Origin: an uncultured Bacteroidota bacterium
Lineage (GTDB): Bacteria; Bacteroidota; Bacteroidia; Chitinophagales; Chitinophagaceae
Direction: 5' to 3'
Length of the DNA stretch: 10,336 nt
Assembly (NCBI GenBank): GCA_903912435.1
Contig: CAIWHI010000576.1
Location: forward strand, 1-10,336
Made by a program: the position numbers and the translations under genes
In this document: in pieces, positions 6,196 through 10,336 of the stretch
Numbering within the stretch: the stretch's first letter is position 1
Layout of the letters: every line of letters begins with the position of its first letter
Notes under the pieces: generated by a model
What the model saw: only the letters and a program-made list of their open reading frames with translations
The model's database searches: none
Told to the model about the DNA's origin: nothing

Positions 6196-7339
6196 ACTAA
6201 CTACATTGTTAAGCATTTTTATTTCAATAAATGCTATAGCCCAGGTTCATCCTGATGACAGTAAGAATACCATATTTTATGAAATGTGGAATATATACTA
6301 CTCTCATAAAGATTATACCTATTTCGCACCTACCCCATTGTCATTTGTTAATGATGGACCGGGTAAGGTTGCCAATTTATTTGAGGCACAACTGGCATTG
6401 CCTTTTCCATTATTTGTAGGCAGGGATCACCAACGAATTTCGACTAGAGGGTCAGGTCTATTTATAATACCCAAAAACATGTCGAGAATGTACTTAATAG
6501 ACGATGAGGGTAAACCTGAAAGTTCATTTCCTGTCAGGCCGTTGAATTTTAATCCTATTTTAAGTTACGTACATTTTCTACAAAAAGCTAAAGATAGAAA
6601 CAGATGCGATAAAGATTACATATACCATAGGGGAATTGATTTACATAATGTTAAATACAAGTACTATACTCTTGATTTAGCACATTTCTCAAATGGCCAA
6701 AGTGATTCGGCAATAAATAAAGAATCATTGGATAAGACTGATTTCACTGGTCATAATAACCATTATACAGGCAATTTCTCTACAAATTACCTTAAACTAA
6801 GTTTCTATACAGTTAACTACAACAAAAAAATGAAGTTTTGGGTAACAAAATCATTTTTCTATCAGTATGACATGAATCTGTTTGGTTTATTTGGTTTTGA
6901 CGAAACCCAATTTAATAGGTATGGAAAACATAGAATTGGAGGAATGTTCCAATGGCAATCAGAAGCAATTCCAAAGAGATTTAAAACAATAACTATTCGA
7001 AGGTTGAAATGTAAATTAAATGGAGACTACGAAGATTTGAATAAAGAGGCGATGGATTCTAAATGGTATTACACAATGCAGTTCAGGCTTGAACCTACAT
7101 ATATAGTTGATGGACTTAATGAATACCTAAGGAGAGATAAAGACAAGTTATCAATAAAACTATCAGCCGCTTTATTCCCATTAAACTGGCGTAGCCTGGG
7201 TATACTTACACAATTTTATTATGGAAGAGATTACTATAATATACGCTATGACCAAAGGCTATTGCAGTTTAAAATTGGGTTTGTAATGGATCCAAATAAG
7301 TTTATCCCAAAAAACGTTGACTACTATCAAAAATACTAA
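6185..7339 (+). CDS. pldA: Outer-membrane phospholipase A (OMPLA/PldA) family beta-barrel protein
   Basis: Predicted outer-membrane phospholipase A of 384 residues with a Sec signal at 1-20 (cleavage near NAIAQ). I recognise OMPLA by comparison with the E. coli protein from memory. AHFSNGQSD (166-174) matches the catalytic HxSNGxSD, giving H167 and S169. The TNYLKL stretch with N201 matches the WNRLY segment that holds the triad Asn. FEAQLALPFPL (66-76) matches the first barrel strand, SSFPVRPLNFNP (113-124) the SSPF...NYEP strand, and LTQFYYGRDYYNIRY...IGFVM (341-368) the C-terminal strands. Two deviations stand out: Gln172 where E. coli has the calcium-binding Arg, and about 20 extra residues between the Ser and Asn. 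The protein is longer than E. coli OMPLA, which has about 270 mature residues. It overlaps the patatin gene by 11 bases and shares its low GC. Phospholipase activity is inferred from conserved residues; family membership is well supported. Confidence 0.82.
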   Translation: MKNKLTTLLSIFISINAIAQVHPDDSKNTIFYEMWNIYYSHKDYTYFAPTPLSFVNDGPGKVANLFEAQLALPFPLFVGRDHQRISTRGSGLFIIPKNMSRMYLIDDEGKPESSFPVRPLNFNPILSYVHFLQKAKDRNRCDKDYIYHRGIDLHNVKYKYYTLDLAHFSNGQSDSAINKESLDKTDFTGHNNHYTGNFSTNYLKLSFYTVNYNKKMKFWVTKSFFYQYDMNLFGLFGFDETQFNRYGKHRIGGMFQWQSEAIPKRFKTITIRRLKCKLNGDYEDLNKEAMDSKWYYTMQFRLEPTYIVDGLNEYLRRDKDKLSIKLSAALFPLNWRSLGILTQFYYGRDYYNIRYDQRLLQFKIGFVMDPNKFIPKNVDYYQKY

Positions 7340-7367
7340 TATATATTTTAACATACACAAATATATA
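7340..7367 (+). repeat. AT-only 9-bp inverted repeat directly after the OMPLA stop codon
   Basis: TATATATTT (7340-7348) and AAATATATA (7359-7367) are perfectly complementary around a 10-base loop and begin at the base after the TAA. The stem is entirely A-T and no U tract follows, so it would be a weak terminator at best; it may instead protect the mRNA end. Confidence 0.4.
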
Positions 7368-7388
7368 ATAGCATAACATTGTAATTAG

Positions 7389-7434
7389 ATTCCAATCGGT
7401 TAAACTGCGAAAAGTGGTGCTGACCGATTGGAAT
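7389..7434. repeat. Perfect 12-bp inverted repeat with 22-base spacer
   Basis: ATTCCAATCGGT (7389-7400) and ACCGATTGGAAT (7423-7434) are exact inverse complements. The loop contains AAAAGTGGTGCTG. A short T run (TTTT at 7439-7442) follows a few bases later, so it could be the terminator of the patatin-OMPLA operon. Alternatively it could be a remnant of an insertion-sequence end. Confidence 0.6.
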
Positions 7435-7493
7435 TCCATTTTATGTGCCGATATGCTAAAGAACGTGGATGGTGGTTCGGCTTCTGATCTTTG

Positions 7494-7504
7494 AATTCCT
7501 GTCA
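7494..7504 (+). repeat. Right copy of an 11-bp direct repeat flanking the patatin/OMPLA genes
   Basis: AATTCCTGTCA, identical to 4450-4460. The preceding bases TCTTTG, joined to it here, also occur on the left side but 40 bases before the repeat, so the two flanks are not simply duplicated. Confidence 0.3.
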
Positions 7505-7693
7505 TACACAAGCTGATTTGGGCAGACAAGAGCGATACTGCGGAACATGCGAGACAGATGAAAAAGTTAAAACAATTTTTGGGGTATTGTTTTGGAGGAT
7601 GATTCTATAATAGCCATTGGTTTAGGGCTTAGGTGAAGTTCATCTGTCTTTTGAATGATGAATGCCTTCAAAGAAGGAGTTTTATTGGCAGTT

Positions 7694-7719
7694 CGTGATG
7701 TCCATATCAGAACATCACG
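7694..7719. repeat. Perfect 8-bp hairpin-forming inverted repeat
   Basis: CGTGATGT (7694-7701) and ACATCACG (7712-7719) enclose a 10-base loop. Flanking TT/AA can extend the stem with one bulged G. No U tract follows. It could be a dispersed intergenic repeat, an operator or a small RNA stem; the window holds only one copy. Confidence 0.5.
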
Positions 7720-7848
7720 GAACAACAATCCTAGCTTGCACAAAATTCATTTATCTCCCAGTTTTTAAACTTAACATTAATTAACTCATTTCTCCAAATA
7801 CCTAAGCATTTTTCACGTTGGTTTATAGGAAAATAGCTTGCTACTTTC

Positions 7849-7856
7849 TACTTTTG
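7849..7856 (+). promoter_or_regulatory. Candidate -7 promoter element for the YfhO-family gene
   Basis: TACTTTTG is an exact TAnnTTTG match. It would start transcription near 7863, about 40 bases before the ATG at 7905. No TTG lies at the standard -33 distance. Its position argues against translation starting at the upstream in-frame TTG at 7818. Confidence 0.4.
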
Positions 7857-7904
7857 GAACGTCTGGTGCAAACCGGATTTCAGGTTGACCACAAACACCT
7901 TTTT

Positions 7905-10334
7905 ATGCAACTAGATTTCAAAAAACTCAGGATTGACATCATCGCCATTATTGGTTTCGCAATAGTATCGCTGATGTATTGCTACCCCCAGTTGAATGGC
8001 AAAAAGCTCAACTCCCATGATAATATTTCCTGGATGGGAATGGCTCATGAGGCTATGACTTATCACGAAAAAACAGGCAATGATGTACTGTGGTCTAACA
8101 GTATGTTTGGTGGTATGCCATCCTATACCACCTTTGTAGGCTGCACCAATACAAATTTCTTATTTTATGTGCAAACAGTTTTGCAAGCTATTGGCAAGCC
8201 AGCCTATTTCTTCTTCATTGCAATGCTCTGTTTTTACTTCCTCATGAGGGTAATGGGAGCCAATAAATGGGCCGGAATGATTGGTGCTATGGCATATGCT
8301 TTTTCCACTTACAATCCTATTATCATCCAGGTAGGGCACGATACTAAAATGCTTACTATGGCCTTCCTGCCTGCTGCCCTGGCCGGTCTCTACCTCATCT
8401 ATAAGGAAAAATGGCTTTGGGGTGCTGCCATTACGGGTGTTTTCTTCTCTCTTATCTTCTCTAATAATCACTTCCAGGTAATTTTCTATGCATTTATTAT
8501 CTTTTTCTTCTTTGGCATAGTTATGCTTATCATAGCTATACAGGAGAAAAAACTAAAACAGTTTTTTATATCCTCAGCTATAGCTGCAGCAAGTGTGGCC
8601 ATAGGCATCGGCCCAAGTGCAACATCAATATTGATTACTAATGAATACTCTAAGGAAACCATGCGAGGTGGTGCCAGCGAATTAAGCGGTCATGACAAGA
8701 AAACTAATGGAGGCCTGGATAAGGAATATGCATTCAGATGGAGTAATGGCATTGGTGAAACATTTTGTATCATGATCCCTTACCTGTATGGTGGTGCATC
8801 GGGTGAGTCGGCTGATAAGGCACCAAAAACATCAGAAGCTATTGGTGGCCGTGCAGAAGAATTACCTCTTTATTGGGGTCCTCAGCCATTTTTGAGTGGC
8901 CCGGTTTACTTCGGTGCAGCTATTTGTTTCCTCTTTATATTGGGTACAATCATTGTGCGCTCTCCTCATAAATGGTGGATTATTGCAGCCTCATTAGCCG
9001 GTATTGTATTATCGTGGGGAAAGAATTTCGACGGGCTTAATTATTTCCTCTTCGATCATATCCCTTACCTCAATAAGTTCAGAACACCATCTATGGCATT
9101 AATAATACCTGAATTTTTATTCCCATTAATGGGTGTTTGGGCCATTCAGGAAGTACTGGATCGCAAAGATGATCCTAAGGTGATGAAAGGACTGATGATG
9201 GCAGCCGGTATTACTGCAGGATTATGCCTGCTCTTAGGCGTGGGTGGTAGTATGTTTTTCAACTTTACCGGGGCCGAAGACGACCAATTGCAACAGCAAA
9301 TGGTGACTCTATTGAAGTCTGACAGGGCCTCACTGGCAGCGTCAAGCGGACTAAAAAGTGCCTTTTTCATTCTGGCTGCTGCTGCCCTTTTATGGGCATT
9401 TATCAAAAACATGATCAAATCTACCTTGCTTATAGGCGGTATTGGTTTAATCATTGCTATCGACCTTATACCCGTAGCCCAGGATTACCTGAGCGAAAAG
9501 AACTATGTAGAGGCTAGTGATTTTGATAAAAACTTTGAACCTCGTAAAGTTGATAGCCAGATATTGCAAGACCCTGACCCTTATTACAGGGTGCTTGACT
9601 TGTCTAAAAACACGTATAATGATGCTGTTCAGGCTTATTTCCATAAATGTATTGGTGGTTACCATCCTGCTAAAATGGAAATTTACCAGGACCTTATTGA
9701 CCGCCAGATGAGCCGTGGCTATAACGGACAGGTGCTAAACATGCTGAATACCAAATACATAATAGTAGGTGGACAGAAAAGAGAACCTTATGTAATACCA
9801 AATAGGACTGCCTGCGGTAATGCATGGTTTGTAGACGAGGTGAAATGGGCCAATACTGCTGATGAAGAAATGGATGGCCTGAATGCCCCACAAATAGGTG
9901 ATACAGTTGCACCTGGCCCCAATTCATTCAACCCAAGGAAAACAGCCATTATCCGTGCTACCTTTAAAACCGACATGGGTAGCTACACCTTTAGCAAAGA
10001 CAGTGCTGCAAGTGTGAAACTGGATAAATACGGATTGGATGATATCTCATTCAAGTCAAACAATAGTAAAGACGGGTTGGCTGTATTTTCTGATATCTAC
10101 TATGCCAAGGGCTGGAAGGCTTATGTGGATGGCAAAGAAACCCCTATTATGAAGGCTGACTATGTTTTGAGGTCGATAAAAGTACCTGCCGGTAATCACC
10201 TTATAGAATTCCATTTCAGGCCTGACAGCTTCTTTAAAGGTCAGAAAATAGGATTGGCTAGTAGCCTTATTTTAGTGGCTATTTGTATTATGGCTCTTCT
10301 GGCTTTATTTAAGAAGGAGAAGGTAGCAGCCTAA
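7905..10334 (+). CDS. YfhO-family polytopic membrane protein (probable GT-C-type glycosyltransferase)
   Basis: Inner-membrane protein of 809 residues, the usual size for Bacteroidota YfhO proteins, and complete in the window. The first transmembrane helix is near 9-27. The large loop that follows contains NGKKLNSHDNISWMG and SNSMFGGMPSYTT, the family hallmark; an acidic residue in this first outer loop is where GT-C enzymes carry their catalytic Asp (inference: D39). About ten more hydrophobic helices follow up to roughly residue 550. A soluble outer-face region of about 220 residues comes next (YRVLDLSKNTYND, IGGYHPAKMEIYQ, MLNTKYIIVGG, ending in a beta-rich YYAKGWKAYVDG segment). A last helix lies near 780-802. 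B. subtilis YfhO is linked to lipoteichoic acid glycosylation; in this phylum the acceptor is unknown. The frame extends to TTG 7818, but ATG 7905 fits both the promoter position and the family N-terminus. Confidence 0.9.
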   Translation: MQLDFKKLRIDIIAIIGFAIVSLMYCYPQLNGKKLNSHDNISWMGMAHEAMTYHEKTGNDVLWSNSMFGGMPSYTTFVGCTNTNFLFYVQTVLQAIGKPAYFFFIAMLCFYFLMRVMGANKWAGMIGAMAYAFSTYNPIIIQVGHDTKMLTMAFLPAALAGLYLIYKEKWLWGAAITGVFFSLIFSNNHFQVIFYAFIIFFFFGIVMLIIAIQEKKLKQFFISSAIAAASVAIGIGPSATSILITNEYSKETMRGGASELSGHDKKTNGGLDKEYAFRWSNGIGETFCIMIPYLYGGASGESADKAPKTSEAIGGRAEELPLYWGPQPFLSGPVYFGAAICFLFILGTIIVRSPHKWWIIAASLAGIVLSWGKNFDGLNYFLFDHIPYLNKFRTPSMALIIPEFLFPLMGVWAIQEVLDRKDDPKVMKGLMMAAGITAGLCLLLGVGGSMFFNFTGAEDDQLQQQMVTLLKSDRASLAASSGLKSAFFILAAAALLWAFIKNMIKSTLLIGGIGLIIAIDLIPVAQDYLSEKNYVEASDFDKNFEPRKVDSQILQDPDPYYRVLDLSKNTYNDAVQAYFHKCIGGYHPAKMEIYQDLIDRQMSRGYNGQVLNMLNTKYIIVGGQKREPYVIPNRTACGNAWFVDEVKWANTADEEMDGLNAPQIGDTVAPGPNSFNPRKTAIIRATFKTDMGSYTFSKDSAASVKLDKYGLDDISFKSNNSKDGLAVFSDIYYAKGWKAYVDGKETPIMKADYVLRSIKVPAGNHLIEFHFRPDSFFKGQKIGLASSLILVAICIMALLALFKKEKVAA

Positions 10335-10336
10335 TT

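Larger units (their letters stand above)
7340..7904. other. Gene-poor spacer with several inverted repeats upstream of the YfhO gene
   Basis: This stretch of 565 bases has no supported gene. A minus-strand frame at 7302-7529 overlaps the end of the OMPLA gene and has no recognisable product. Plus-strand frames are broken by stops, for example after the words RYAKERGWWFGF near 7447-7482. Its content is mainly three inverted repeats (7340-7367, 7389-7434, 7694-7719), the right copy of an 11-bp direct repeat, and near the end the YfhO promoter. The pattern suggests remains of a decayed gene or element, but nothing identifiable is left. Confidence 0.45.

Noticed and set aside
4720..7339. Patatin gene as a CBASS-type anti-phage effector (CapV-like)
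   Set aside because: The protein has a secretion signal and no cyclic-oligonucleotide synthase or other defence gene lies nearby; CapV-type effectors act inside the cell.
7302..7529. Minus-strand frame of 75 codons overlapping the end of the OMPLA-like gene
   Set aside because: It runs across the inverted repeats and into a confidently coding gene on the other strand; the composition looks non-coding and no family is recognised.

Overview
The window looks like a chromosomal segment of a Bacteroidota bacterium, possibly a Chitinophagales or Sphingobacteriales relative (inference). The evidence is the A-rich, Shine-Dalgarno-poor gene leaders, several TAnnTTTG-like -7 promoter elements, and the gene families present: a long YfhO-type membrane protein, a short Crp/Fnr regulator next to a carboxymuconolactone decarboxylase (CMD)/AhpD-like protein, and a Tat-exported class V aminotransferase. 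The genes look like ordinary single-copy chromosomal genes. I saw no complete mobile element, CRISPR array, tRNA or rRNA.

Left part (1-1932, minus strand): a class V aminotransferase/isopenicillin-N-epimerase-like protein with a twin-arginine signal, whose C-terminus runs off the left edge, preceded by ispD of the MEP isoprenoid pathway. Middle-left (2142-4304, plus strand): a calcineurin-like metallophosphoesterase, a Crp/Fnr-family regulator, and a CMD/AhpD-like CxxC protein. This block ends in an exceptionally long perfect terminator hairpin. The spacer between the regulator and the CMD gene holds three copies of an 8-bp motif and other small symmetric sequences that could be operators.

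Centre (about 4305-7817): the least ordinary part. Two overlapping genes encode a secreted patatin-like lipase and a protein that matches the outer-membrane phospholipase A family (OMPLA/PldA) at its catalytic HxSNGxSD motif, at the asparagine of the triad and at the C-terminal strands. The pair is visibly AT-richer than its neighbours. It sits between two gene-poor stretches carrying inverted repeats and a shared 11-bp direct repeat. I infer a horizontally acquired two-phospholipase envelope-lipid module, and this is the best candidate here for an undescribed system.

Right part (7905-10334): a complete YfhO-family polytopic membrane protein, probably of the GT-C glycosyltransferase superfamily. 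Several apparent long reading frames begin at TTG. For the phosphoesterase, ispD, patatin and YfhO genes I moved the start to an internal ATG on the basis of domain boundaries, signal peptides or promoter position.
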